Below, piece after piece: positions 1 through 11,266 of a DNA stretch of 64,000 nucleotides; the stretch's first letter is position 1, and the number at the start of each line of letters is the position of its first letter. The stretch spans positions 1,711,655 to 1,775,654 of the forward strand of contig JANPYM010000006.1 in the NCBI GenBank assembly GCA_025890175.1, given 5' to 3'. Under the pieces are notes generated by a model that was not told where the DNA came from, did no database searches, and worked only from the letters and a program-made list of their open reading frames with translations. The DNA is from Ciborinia camelliae. Lineage: Eukaryota > Ascomycota > Leotiomycetes > Helotiales > Sclerotiniaceae. The translations under genes were made by a program, and so were the position numbers.

Positions 1-20
1 CCCCAGCCCCCCAACTCATC

Positions 21-2036
21 TCACCTCACCTCAACCTCCTCTCTAACCGTCTCTTTTTCATCCCTTCCCCTTCCCCTCCCCCTTCCCCTTCCCCTTTCCA
101 CTGCCTCTCCCTCACCCTCTCCATACCCAAAAGAAGTATCCACCCCCTTCTCAATCTTCTCGACTTCACCCACGATTTCCCCCGCGGCCACGGCGTCCAC
201 CTCGCCAAAAATCGCATCCATGCGTTCGAGCGACATGCCTTTGGTTTCGGGCAGGATGAAGATGACGGAGATCTATTTTGGAGGGGGGGGGGTGTTAGTT
301 GGTGGTGTTTATGGTGTTTATGGTGTTTATGGTGTTTATGGTGTTTATGATGTGGAAAAAGGATGGGAAGGGATATGATGTGATACGAAAGAAAAAGAAA
401 AGCAAAGATGATAGACGACCCCCCTCCCCCCCCCGCAAAAACCTCCCCAAAAAGAAAAAGAAAAAGAAAAAACCACATACCAAAGCAACAACATTCAGCG
501 CGAACAACAACCAATAACTCCTCCCCCCAACCTCACGATTGAATCTCGGCCACGGCTGCGTGAGCGCCAGCAGGCAGACCGTTTGCCCCAGGAGCGAGAG
601 CCCAAATCCCTTATCGCGGACTTCTTGCGGGAAGATCTCGGATGCGATGGCGGGGGTGACGGGGCCGTTGGACCAACAGCTAGGGAGGGGGAGGGGTGGG
701 GGTTAGTTGGGATTTTTTCTTGGGTGGAGATGGGGGAGATGGGGGATGAGAGAGAAGAGAAGAGAAAACCCACTAAGTCAAGCCGACAATAAACAACATC
801 GCCACCTCAGCCACCGCCGCCGACCTATTCCCATTATCGGGAAACGCCGTCGTCAAGCACGAAAGAACCAGCAACGCCGCACTCTGAATCGCAAACCCGG
901 CAACCAACAAACTCTTCCGGCCAAACCGATCCACCGTAAACGTATTCACCAGCACGATGACCAGCTGCAGCGCCGCCTGGATCCCATTAATCGCCAGCGC
1001 CTGGTGTCCCTTGTCCCAGCCGAGCGACTTGTAGATGATGGCCGCGTACATGGTCAGGGCGGCGATGCCTCCGAACTGCTGCAGCGCCATGGCGTAGACA
1101 CCGTAGGCGAGACGTTTGCGCATGCCGTGCGAGGAGAGCAGGCCGACGTAGCCGGATTTGAAATCCTTGCGATATTGATGCGAGGAGACGAGTTCGTGGA
1201 ACTCGAGACGCACGCGCGAGTCGGTGATGGAGGCGGAGCGCAGGCGCGCCAGGGTCGCGAGGGCGCGCTCGGGCGTCTCGGGGTGTTTGTCGAGGAGCCA
1301 GCGCGGGGATTCCGGGTACCAGAACGAGAGCAGGATGAAGGTGGCGCCGATGGGGATCTGGATGACGTTGGAGACGCGCCAGGCGATGTTGAAGGGAGAG
1401 TCGTGGAAGGACATGGCGTAGCCGGCCCAGAAGGCGATGAAGGTTCCGAGTTGATAGCCGAATTGGGAGACGGTTCCGACGAAGGAGCCGCGGAGACTGC
1501 GCGGGGCACATTCCGCGACGTAGAGGTTGGTTGCTATGTAGACGCAACCGAAGCCGAGACCCGTGACGAGACGGCCGAGAATGAGGACCCCGTAGGTGTT
1601 GGGCACGACTTGAATTATACTGGAGATGGTTAGTATTTTTGTATTAGAGGAGATAAAAGGATAGAAGAGTAGAACTCACACCCCGATAATCATAACCGAG
1701 ATAGAAATTCTCAACGCCCAAAGTCTACCAACTAAACTTGCTAAAGGACCACCAATACACAATTGAGCAAAACCTAATTTCCATTCATTAGTATCATCAA
1801 TATATTCACAACAAGACAAAACATGAAAACACACCAGTAGTAGCCCAAGGAATCGTAGCAATCACCCCTTGTTTCGTAGCATTCACCGCATAATATTTAG
1901 TAAACTGTGGATCTGCCAAAATCACCGTCATGATACCAGCATCATAGCCATTAAAACAAGTTGAAAAGACCATTCCGTAGAGTAAGAGAGCTGCATAGCG
2001 ATCATTCGCCGGCAGGAAAGTTTGAAGAAATCCCAT
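21..2036 (-). CDS. MFS sugar transporter, five exons
   Basis: A sugar:proton symporter of the major facilitator superfamily, expected in the plasma membrane. The spliced model is 1835-2036, 1680-1773, 774-1619, 481-679 and 21-272 (complement), giving 530 residues, the usual family length; all phases close. Family signatures are visible in order: the N-terminal FNGYDAGIMT helix, GRLVTGLGFG, PESPRWLL before the central loop, QFGGIAALTMY, DRFGRK, EIFPQEVR and the closing PETKG. The cytoplasmic tail is unusual, rich in Glu/Gly/Arg with an RGRGRGRGRGR run. The start at 2036 (MGFLQTF) is chosen because the transporter homology begins there; the frame stays open another 50 codons upstream. It faces the GH127 gene across a 433-bp promoter. 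The substrate cannot be read from the sequence; hexose, pentose or disaccharide are all possible. Family assignment is secure. Confidence 0.93.
303..350. repeat. 9-bp tandem repeat inside a transporter intron
   Basis: About five copies of TGTTTATGG lie within the last intron (273-480) of the transporter gene, next to a run of G (281-291) and an A/G-rich tract. The intron is 208 nt, long for this gene, whose other introns are 60-94 nt, and the repeat expansion accounts for part of the difference. Confidence 0.85.
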
Positions 2037-2469
2037 GTTGTATGAATCACCTAAAGAGACAGCTTTGGAAAATAAATGGAGGAAGGATATGAGAGAATGC
2101 TCAATTCTATGAGGTTCATGCTCTATATATGTATATGGATGGAATAGTAGCAGCATAGTACCTAGGATAATTGACGAACCCCGCATGCATCATGTGTTGG
2201 TCAGTTTCCCCATGGGACGTGAATATGCAAAAGCTGGGGAGGAAGTCTAGCGGTGTTTGTTCCGGTGGGGGAAATTCGTGGGGTAGACGGGGGTGGGTTC
2301 CGGTGGGCGGGAGTGAATCGACCCACTCGAGGCCGACGACTAGCATGACCGGATAATCGTGATACGACTCTGTCCTAAATGGGTGTGACTTTGAAAAATC
2401 ACTTATAACACCTGGAACACTCGTATATCGATATGGCATTGAGAAATAAAAGTTGAAACGAAATTCATC
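2037..2469. promoter_or_regulatory. Divergent promoter of transporter and GH127 genes
   Basis: This 433-bp spacer separates the two start codons. It contains three matches to the fungal carbon-repressor consensus SYGGRG on the plus strand: CTGGGG at 2234-2239 and GTGGGG at 2265-2270 and 2278-2283, all within 50 bp. Binding by CreA/CRE-1 is inferred from the consensus only. A TATA-like ATATATGTATAT stretch lies near 2126-2140 on the transporter side. Confidence 0.5.
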
Positions 2470-4897
2470 ATGGCCAACCCCCAAACCACACACCCCCACA
2501 CAACCTTCACCACCCCAACATTCATCCACCACCGGCGCTCAAAAGTCCACACCAGCACTATCCTCCACCAACTAAGCATCCTAAAGACCACCGGTCGCTA
2601 CGACGCATTCCGATTAAGATGGCATCCATCATACACCGACGAGCCAGATGTCTGGCCCATTCCCAATCATTTATTTTGGGATTCGGATGTTGCAAAGTGG
2701 ATCGAGGGAGCGTGTTATTTTTTGCTGGATGCGGGAAATAAGGGAAAAGATCGAGAAAAGGAAAAGGAGAAGGGAGAGGAAAAGGCTAATGAAGAGATTG
2801 ATGCTGCGGTAAAGGAGTTGGTGGATATGATTAGGTCTGCGCAACAGGAGGATGGATATTTAAATATACATTTCAGCGTCGTAGAACCCGGTCGACGATT
2901 TACGAATCTGCGAGATCTGCACGAATTGTAAGTGAAGAAAGCTCCCGAAAGAAACCCCACAGATTATTTCCACCAACGTAAGAAACTAATACCAACCCCC
3001 GGGACATCAAGATACAACGCAGGTCACCTGATTGAAGCCGCGCTTGCGCATCATCAATGTTACGGGAATGATTTAATGCTCGGGCCCATTGTGAAATATG
3101 TCGACCTGCTGAATTCCACCTTTGGGCCCGGTCCGGCGCAAAAGCACGGGTACCCTGGACATCCGGAGATTGAGCTTGCGCTGCTACGTTTATATGAGCG
3201 AACAGGGGAGGTCAAACATCTAGACCTCGCACGGTATTTCATCGACGAGAGGGGAAATCCTCGGGGGCAGGATGGTCGACATTATTATGATGTGGAGGCG
3301 GAAGCGAGAGGGGACCGACCGAATGAGATGCCCAGATACTATCCTGAGAAACGAAGTTATTGGTGAGTATTTGAGTGTTTGAGTTGGCGATTGAAGCTAG
3401 AGGATTAATCATTAGATTACCTAGGTATCAACAAGCACACAAGCCAATAGTCGAGCAAGAAACCATTGAAGGCCATGCTGTTCGAGCAATGTATTTATTG
3501 ACGGCTGTTGCCGACCTGGTGCGAGTTGATAAGACCGGAGATGTACAAGCGAAGAGAACGGCAGTCGAGCGACTGTGGAATAATATGGTACAGAAAAAGA
3601 TGTACCTGACAGGAGGTATCGGAGCCATTAAACAATGGGAAGGTTTTGGGATTGATTACTTTTTGCCTTCGGGGACAGATGAAGGAGGATGTTATTCTGA
3701 GACTTGTGCATCCATAGGGGTGATGATGTTTGCCGAGAGACTTTTGCAGGTAAGGAAACCATATCATCAGTCACATCTCGCTGAAATACTAAAATCACTA
3801 GCTTGATTTGGATGGAAAATACGCCGATATCATGGAGTTGTGTTTCTATAACGCAGTCTCTACTGGTATGTCATCAAATGGGAAACAATTCACGTATGTG
3901 AATCAGCTTACATCAAGCGATACGGACTTATCTCAACGAGCGAAATGGTTCACATGTGCTTGTTGTCCACCTAATATAACCAGACTTCTCGGATATATTG
4001 GCGGTTACCTTTGTAAGATTTGCCAAATTCTCATCACTCTGTCAAAATTGTCAGGCTGACTATAATATAGGGACTTTTTCTAAAGATGAAAAGAAGAATG
4101 CTGTGGAGGTAAATGTTCACATGTATGCTTCTGCGGTGTTGAGTATTCCGGTAGGAGAGCATACCGTGGAGCTTGAACAAAAGACAAATTGGCCATGGGA
4201 TGGAAATATCCAATTCGAGCTTAGAAACCCCCACAAAATAGCGACAACGATCAGAATACGAATACCTGGCTGGGCAAAAGATTGGACGGTAAGAGCGGCA
4301 CATCGGGGCAAAGACATGAGCTAATTTGATCCAGATACTTCCCGAACTCGAAGGGGACAGCCCAAACCCCATAAAAGGATATTTAACCATCCCCTATGAC
4401 TATCTGAACACACACCCAGCATTTGAACTAAACATCCCTTTGAAACCACGATATATCTTGCCACACCCATACACAAATCAAGATATCTTAGCACTAGCTC
4501 GGGGTCCAATTGTCTATTGTGTTGAGGATTATGACAATCCTTGGGTAGATGATCATTTCAAGGTATGAAGCTCTTATTATGACAACAAGCCATTTCCAAG
4601 CTCACCGATGATCAGAGTCTCGTCTTTAGTACCAAGGGTACAATAACAGAAACGGATGCGGAGATTGACGAGCCGTATAAGAAATTGACGGCACGTAATG
4701 CTGCTACACTTTATAGATTTCCAGAACAGGCAAGACCAGATTTGGCCCATAATTTGGAGGATTTTGTCCGGTGTGATGTTGAAGAGCTTCACTTTGTTCC
4801 TTATGCTCTCCGGGATAACCGAGGTGGAAAAGGACATATGAGAGTAGGATTACGGAGAGAGAAGAGTACCAACGAGTATTTTGAAATTAAGGTGTAG
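2470..4897 (+). CDS. GH127 (DUF1680) beta-L-arabinofuranosidase-like protein
   Basis: A retaining glycosidase of family GH127, expected to remove beta-L-arabinofuranose from glycans. Seven exons: 2470-2927, 3012-3362, 3425-3749, 3802-4012, 4071-4288, 4335-4562 and 4616-4897, giving 690 residues. In the bacterial HypBA1 model the active site uses a Glu and four zinc-bound Cys. Here the matching residues appear to be E342 (WEGFG), C364 (SETCAS) and the C430-A-C432-C433 cluster in CACCPPN, so the enzyme looks intact. A Lys/Glu-rich insertion sits near residues 93-112, and a few extra residues (SGTDEGGC) precede the SETC motif. No signal peptide is seen, so an intracellular site is likely. The last acceptor is not fully certain: CTC at 4601 is also in frame, but its intron would be only 38 nt. 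The neighbouring sugar transporter supports a role in sugar use. Confidence 0.9.
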
Positions 4898-6653
4898 AAG
4901 AGCGTTGGAACCGATCAGAAGTAAGATACAGAGCTATATGAAACAATCCAAACATTACCGTCTTTCATTCCAACCGATATAGCATTGAGTAGATGTCAGT
5001 ACCGGGAAGCTTGATATACAGCTAGATAACGCTGCGCTTATAAAGAGGTAAACCGAAGAACAAAGTGCGAGCGTAGAGATAGAACGAGATGTCGGTGCGT
5101 CACCGAAGGTTTTGGCTCTGAATAGATCTTAAAAGTTGATTCAAATAATATCAGTCAAAACCCAGGATATGCTTAAAACAATGATGTATATAGCAATCCA
5201 GATAATAATCAAAAATTTAACGATCAAGTATTTAACAATATAAATATTTAATAACGAAGCATATACTTAATAGGTAGTCAGATATAATATGACGGCCCCT
5301 ATACTCCTCTATATAAACCAATATATTGCAAAAACTAAAATCGACAGAACAAAACTCAGTATAAATGTAAATAAACAAGAAGGTTCAAAGCGATATATAA
5401 GCAAATCATCCCCTGGCATACTACAACCACACTTGGAAATACCTATCCTCGCTCACATAGCATTGCAAAACAACATCCCCATAGACAGGTAATATGCCCT
5501 ATACTTATAGGTTCCTTCCAATCAAACACCATCAACATCATGCTCATATACGATTTAGCCCCTCGACTCATCGTCATTTCTCTCTGCAAGAGACAAAAGG
5601 GTTACACCACAAGCACGTGAATAGAAAAAGCATGACTTTGACGCCGGTCAGCTTAGATGCATGCCTACCCCAGAGTTCATCATTTAAAATGAGGGGCAAG
5701 CTATTAGCCTAGCCAATAATATCCATCATCTCTCTCTGCGTCTTATACCGTATGATATGACATCATGAAGATTTATTTCATTCTTCACACAGGGCTCCCT
5801 TAACATCACGAAACTTCATGATAATTAAACACATGTATCATATTACATACCTATATCATATGAATACCGGTAACCTCATTACTTGAGTTTAAAAAAACCC
5901 TCCCCTCCAAGCCTCGGATGTACTTGTACAATAATACATTGTAAGTAAGTGTACCGTACCATGGTCCATGTACCGTACCATCCATGTACCTATACCTAAA
6001 AAAAACCCCCCTCCCGAGTCCACTCACTCCCCACGACCAAAAAAAAAATTTGATTTTGAAATTTGGGAAATCTCGGACTAGCAAGCTCAATTTGGGCGAG
6101 AATCCGATCTTCGTGCATATTGTTGGGAGCAAAAAAGTTCCAACCGATGAAAAATTGGCCCCGCTTTTTTGAGCATTTTTTGATGTCTTTGGATCTTTTT
6201 GATATCTATCGGTAGGTAGGCTGTAAGGTAAGGTAAGGTGTCTGCGGGTGTTTCGGGAATCGCGATGAGATTTAATGGCGCGAGGGAGAGAGAGGCAAAC
6301 CTAGATGGGCAATTGATTGATTGATTAATTGATTGAAATTTTGATTGAAATTTTGATTGAAAGGTATTAATCGGTAGGAAAGAATGAAAAAGGGAAAGAA
6401 ACCCCAAGAAAGCTTTTCCTCTCCTCTTTGGGAGAATTGGTGTACCTAGATCAGCTGGTACAGGTACATACACCCATATCCATCTTATTATCTTCTCGGG
6501 AGGAGTGGAGTGAGAGTTGGTTGGGTTGGGTTGGGTTGGTTTTGGGTTTGTGTAACGGTTGACTGGATTATTAAGCAACTGGATTCTGTACCTACAGGAC
6601 CTACTAGGTAATAAATACCTAATAGGTACCGGTATTGGATGTAACCTAAGGTT
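4898..6653. other. AT-rich spacer without a gene
   Basis: No coding region is supported here. The start is probably the GH127 3' untranslated region. The rest is AT-rich with stops in all frames, a run of (GATT)n/TTGATTGA near 6310-6365, and short TAGGTACC-type motifs near 6600-6640. Confidence 0.6.
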
Positions 6654-7188
6654 CCTTAGTGGAGGTTCGTAAAACCACTACATGACCCTTACAGGGTGTA
6701 AAAGGCTTACATGATGTTTACACGATTTAAGCGATTTATATACTATATACATAGTATAAATTCTTATATAATGTAAATTCTTTACATAATGTATAGATTT
6801 TTTTAATATTATAATTTTAATTAAACATTGCGCGTACAACAAAACTTGAAAATCATATTCCCTGTAGTGCAATAATAATACATATGATTTCAATTATTAA
6901 AAAAAAAAAAAGTTCAATTTTGTATAAGTATACAAAATGAGTATAGTTGAAAATGTAAATATAGTTGAAAATGTGGGTATAGTTGAAAATGTGGGTATAG
7001 TTGAAAATGTGGGTATGATTTATAGATTTTTTTGATTTTTTAATGTATTTTTAAATAATCGCTTATATTATGTATACAGACTGTATACAGGCTGTAACTC
7101 GTTACACTCCAATAACATGAAAAGAAACGTTACATATCGTATACAGCCTGTATACACAATTTACCGGTTTTGCATAACTCCACTAAGG
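6654..7188. mobile_element. MITE-like element with 23-bp terminal inverted repeats
   Basis: The left end (6654-6676, starting CCTTAGTGGAG) and the reverse complement of the right end (7166-7188) match at 19 of 23 positions and both finish in AAAACC. A TA dinucleotide within each end (6657-6658 and 7184-7185) would fit TA-targeting Tc1/mariner-type elements, with the true element then starting at GTGGAG. The 535-bp body is AT-rich and has no transposase. Related sub-terminal words, CTTACAGGGTGTAA at the left and TATACAGGCTGTATA in the right-end complement, support symmetry. It is probably a non-autonomous element; family assignment is open. Confidence 0.6.
6936..7016. repeat. Tandem repeat, about 19-bp unit
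   Basis: Four to five copies of a unit resembling GTATAGTTGAAAATGTGG occur head to tail inside the inverted-repeat element. Early copies diverge (GAGTATAG, AAATATAG) and later copies are identical. Confidence 0.85.
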
Positions 7189-8244
7189 TTCCCTCAGACC
7201 CTGCATTCACAAGGCTGGCACTCCAGCTGTCTCTGGCTCACTCCCGCTGCAAGATGATTAAAAAAAAACAAAACCTGGCGTGAAGAGAAGTTCTCTCTGA
7301 ATGTAGCTGGAGGTATTATCGTGAATCATAAATCGGGAATCTGACTTAATTCGTACACTACCTGCGGATTTCATCTATTGAAAAGTGGTAGCTGGAGATG
7401 TATTCATGTAAGATCAGGTACGAGGGAAGTAAGGTTACTAAGGTAGTATCAATGCGCGCATATGGCATTGTGGCGTCACGCGTGCACCAAATAAGGCTGA
7501 AAAGATCTGAGGGAAAGGTTTAAAGCCACCTGCACCACCCACCTGTACCACCTAGTACCTCCACCCTAGGAAGCTTTTAAGCTTGATTTTGGTGGCCCCT
7601 TCCTTGTATGTGTTCGTGAATGGCGGGTGAATTGGGTGAATTGGTTTAATGCTTCAAAATTTGTTGGGATTTTTGGTCTTTTTTTGGGGAGAGGAGGGGA
7701 GGCCTATCAATCAAATGAAGAATCAACCATATCTCAAGAGAAAAAGAGAAAAAAGAATCCCTCCATGACTACCTACGAGTTAAGTGATCTCTAATTTTAT
7801 ACCTCATTACCTATTCGAAGGTTTACATCAAGAAAAAAATCCGAGGCTCTGAATATACAAGGGTCTTTTCTATTATTGTGTTTTTTTTCTTCCCTCTCTT
7901 TTGCTTCTTTCCCCTCGAGAAGTTTTATTGCATACCAGACGAGGGCAGGAATTTCACAACAATCCTCACCATATCTTTCTCCACCGAAGAGACTCTTCAT
8001 CGTCTACCCTCTCTCTCTCTCTGTCTCTCTTCATATTAAGTTTCTTTTTACAAATTCACACGTCTTTTCGGATTTGCCAGATCAGATCTAGTTGAAATCC
8101 ACTTCATTTTCTGCTCATTCTTAATTTGATTTCGTTTCGATATCAAAGTGTGAAATCCACTTCAATATTGGATTTCACTCCCTGTCGCAAGGGCTTCACA
8201 CCTCGACATCTCGAAAAACTCGACCTTATTAAATCCACCCAAAG
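7189..8244. promoter_or_regulatory. Upstream region and leader of the elongase gene
   Basis: No gene is seen. From about 7870 the plus strand becomes pyrimidine-rich (CTCTCTCTCT near 8010-8026, TTTCTTTTTAC), typical of a fungal core promoter and 5' leader for the elongase that starts at 8245. Before that the sequence is unremarkable and AT-rich. Confidence 0.45.
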
Positions 8245-9726
8245 ATGGCTTCCGCAACGGTCCATTTCTCACATCCTTCGCCCTCTCTATTCACATTCCC
8301 TCCCAATAACGATCCTCAAACCCTCCCCCCTCCAATCCCCGGATCGATACTTTCTGCCCCTCCATTTGCCATCGACCCCTCATGGTTCAATGCCGCCCTC
8401 GATGTTCAAGTCCCAATCACAATCGCGGCTGTATATGCCGTAACTGTTACACTCATCAATCAATATAACCGACGCGCGGGAAATAAGCCATGGCCAATCA
8501 GTAAAACCAAGGCGTTTTTCGTTTTCGTCGTGGCACATAATATTTTCTTGGCTGTATACTCGGGATGGACTTTCGTCGGCATGTTTGGAGCTCTCAAGAG
8601 ATCCATCCAAAATCCAATGGGTCCAGCTGGTCTCGCAGGTACCGTCGATAGTTTATGCAAAGTCCATGGAGTTACGGGTTTGGATAATGCCATATCTTAT
8701 AATACAACCACGTCCCAATGGAATACCGAATTACCAACCGAATTTAAATTGACCAGCGCGGGACTTCCAGATTCTACCGATTTGGGAAGGTTATGGAATG
8801 AGGGACTTGCATTTTATGGATGGTTTTTCTACCTGAGCAAGTTTTATGAGGTTCTTGATACGGTTATTATTTTGGCCAAGGGAAAGAGAAGTTCGACTTT
8901 ACAAACTTATCATCATGCCGGTGCTATGATGTGTATGTGGGCTGGAATTCGATTCATGTCACCACCCATTTGGATGTTTGTATTTGTGAACTCTGGAATT
9001 CACACATTGATGGTAAGATAAGAAGTATCCTCGTCCATCCATCGAACTCGAGACTAACGTTGTACTCTCTAGTACACCTACTACACTCTTACAGCATTCT
9101 CCGTCCCCATCCCACAATCTCTCAAGCGCAGTCTCACAACAATGCAAATCATTCAATTCGTCATCGGAGTTACATTCGCTACAGTCCACTCCTTCATCTC
9201 CTACACAGTAACCATCAAAGTCCCCTCCATCCCAGCCACCGTCTCCTCGGTCGTCTCCTCAGCATCCGTAGTCGCCACCTCAGCCGCCTCAATCGCAACC
9301 TCCACCGGAGTCTCCAACCTCATCAAGAAATTCCTCTACCGAGCCGTAGGCGAAGGAGGCCTAGCCGAAAACATCAACGCCCCATCATTCCCCGACGCAG
9401 CACAAGCCCCCCTCGCATCCACGCACCAGCAAAAATCCCACACCAAAATCCCAGCATACGTTACGGAAACCCGTACGATCCCCTGCATTGATACCAGCGG
9501 CCAAACATTCGCCATCTGGCTCAACGTCATCTATCTCACGCCCTTAACCTTCCTCTTTGTCAGATTCTTCATCAAATCTTATATCCGAAGGACGAATGCG
9601 GCATCGGGCTCCTCGAAAGCGGGGAGGAAGGGCAGTTTTGTGGTGGCGGAGAAGGCGGGCTTGGATGCTTTGAAGGGGGTGGAGAGGGAGATGAGTTCGG
9701 GGGATAAAGCGCTCGCGGAACATTGA
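8245..9726 (+). CDS. ELO-family very-long-chain fatty acid elongase
   Basis: Condensing enzyme (3-ketoacyl-CoA synthase) of fatty acid elongation in the ER membrane. Two exons, 8245-9012 and 9073-9726, encode 473 residues. The ELO signature FYLSKFYEVLDT lies near residues 195-206, followed by the catalytic box LQTYHHAGAMM with H223 and H224. The first position of the HxxHH box is Gln (Q220), a variant known in many PUFA-type and fungal elongases. Several hydrophobic helices are evident. The protein is longer than the usual 300-350 residues because a Ser/Ala/Thr-rich segment of roughly 110 residues (about 302-415) sits between the last two membrane spans. The C-terminus is Lys-rich but lacks a clear KKXX signal. 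Substrate chain length cannot be inferred. Confidence 0.92.
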
Positions 9727-10242
9727 GTTGTAGGTGGAGAGGAGAAGAGAAGAGAAGAGAAGATAGAATGGGATAGAGCGGAATGGAATGGAATGGAATG
9801 GAACGGAACGGAATGGAAAAGGACAGGACATGCAAGAAGATTAAATTTTATTAAGAGGATTGAAATGATGCGGATGGATAGATATAGGAATGGAAAGGAA
9901 AGGAAATGAGATGAGACAGATGAAAGAAATAGAAAGAAAGAAAGAAAGGAAGGAAGGAAGGAAGGAAAACTCTACTAGCGTCGTGTGTACGTACTTTGGT
10001 CCTTGGAGTTATGATGTTTGTTTGTTATATCACCTATATTTATATGTTATATTTTTTCAGGTTCAGGTTCTGGTTCGGTTTTGATTTTGGTTTTGGGTTT
10101 TCGAGGAAGAAATTTGGTGATGATGGTGATGGTGATGATGATATGTTGCATGTTGCGTTGAATGCAAGAAAGAAACCAGGCAGGCAGGCATGGGATTGAG
10201 GGGAATTGAATTGAATCGGGGGAAGCAAGTAAGCGTGGAATT

Positions 10243-10290
10243 GAGGAGGGTGGAGGGTGGAGGGTGGAGGGTGGAGGGTGGGGTGTGATG
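10243..10290. repeat. GGAGGGT heptamer array
   Basis: About six head-to-tail copies of GGAGGGT on the plus strand. The four or more closely spaced GGG runs could form a G-quadruplex; this is an inference from base composition. Confidence 0.85.
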
Positions 10291-10606
10291 GAATTGAGGG
10301 GGGATGGAGGAGGGTGGGGGTGGAGAGTGAGGGGAATGGAATTGAGGGGTTGGGGGCGGGGGGGAAGGGGGAGAATAGAAAGAAAGAAGGAAAGAAAGGA
10401 AGGAACACGCATGCATGCACGCATAGATGAACGGGAGACAGAGGGAGGAGGGAGGAGAGGGACGAAACCATGAATGAATAAATGGAATGAACCCCCCCCA
10501 AATCCTTTTTTATTTGAAGAGTATCTGGTCGGGTCGTTAGGGTTATACAGATACAGATACAGGTATAGATAGATGCTGGTTTGGATCTGGAGTCTTCTTG
10601 GAGATA

Positions 10607-10737
10607 AGCGAGGAAGGGAGGAAGGGAGGGGAGGAAGGGGAGGGAGGAAGGGAGGGAGGAAGGGAGGTAGGAAGGGAGGGAGGAAGGGAGGGAGGAAGGG
10701 AGGGAGGAAGGGAGGGAGGAAGGGAGGGGGGAGGGCA
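10607..10737. repeat. Uninterrupted purine tract, GGAAGGGA units
   Basis: About 130 nt composed almost entirely of A and G on the plus strand, built from GGAAGGGAGG-type units with one T interruption (GGTAGG near 10669). Such homopurine mirror-like tracts can adopt triplex DNA; no function is implied. Confidence 0.85.
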
Positions 10738-10978
10738 AGAGCTATGATGAGGTTGTGGTGGTGGTGGTGGTGGTTGTGGAGGAGTGGAAGGAGTGGAAAG
10801 GGAAGGAGAGGGGGTAAGAGCTATGAGGTGGGGGGGCTGGGAGTAGCTATGCTAATTCTATTATTCGATATCTATTACTCTATACTTATTAGATAAATAT
10901 CTAGATAAATATTTACTTATATTATTATATTATATGTGTCTAGGGAGGTCGGTAATCTTACATCTTACATCTTACATG

Positions 10979-11080
10979 TACACCTACCTACCTACCCACC
11001 TACCTACCTACCTACCCACCTACCCACCTACCTACCTATCTACCTACCCACCTACCTACCCACCTACCTACCTACCTGTC
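10979..11080. repeat. CCTA/CCCA tetramer array
   Basis: Irregular run of CCTACCTACCCA units over about 100 nt. Shorter versions of the same TAGG/CCTA motif recur across the window (for example 27423-27440, 29378-29390, 39921-39936 and 50373-50397). Confidence 0.85.
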
Positions 11081-11131
11081 CTGTGAATGATTTCTCGAAA
11101 TGAAGTCAAATGAAAGAAAAATGATACCATC

Positions 11132-11266
11132 CACCATAAATCCATAAATCCATAAATCCATAAATCCATAAATCCATAAATCCATAAATCCATAAATCCA
11201 TAAATCCATAAATCCATAAATCCATAAATCCATAAATCCATAAATCCATAAATCCATAAATCCATA
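11132..11266. repeat. Octamer microsatellite, AAATCCAT units
   Basis: About 16 near-perfect copies of an 8-bp unit (CCATAAAT in phase). The perfection suggests recent expansion. The unit length keeps a frame open on the minus strand, producing a spurious peptide with an 8-residue period. Confidence 0.92.

Noticed and set aside
707..1633. 308-codon plus-strand frame opposite the sugar transporter
   Set aside because: It is the antisense shadow of the transporter's largest exon; composition is Arg/Gly/Glu-rich and it has no domain.
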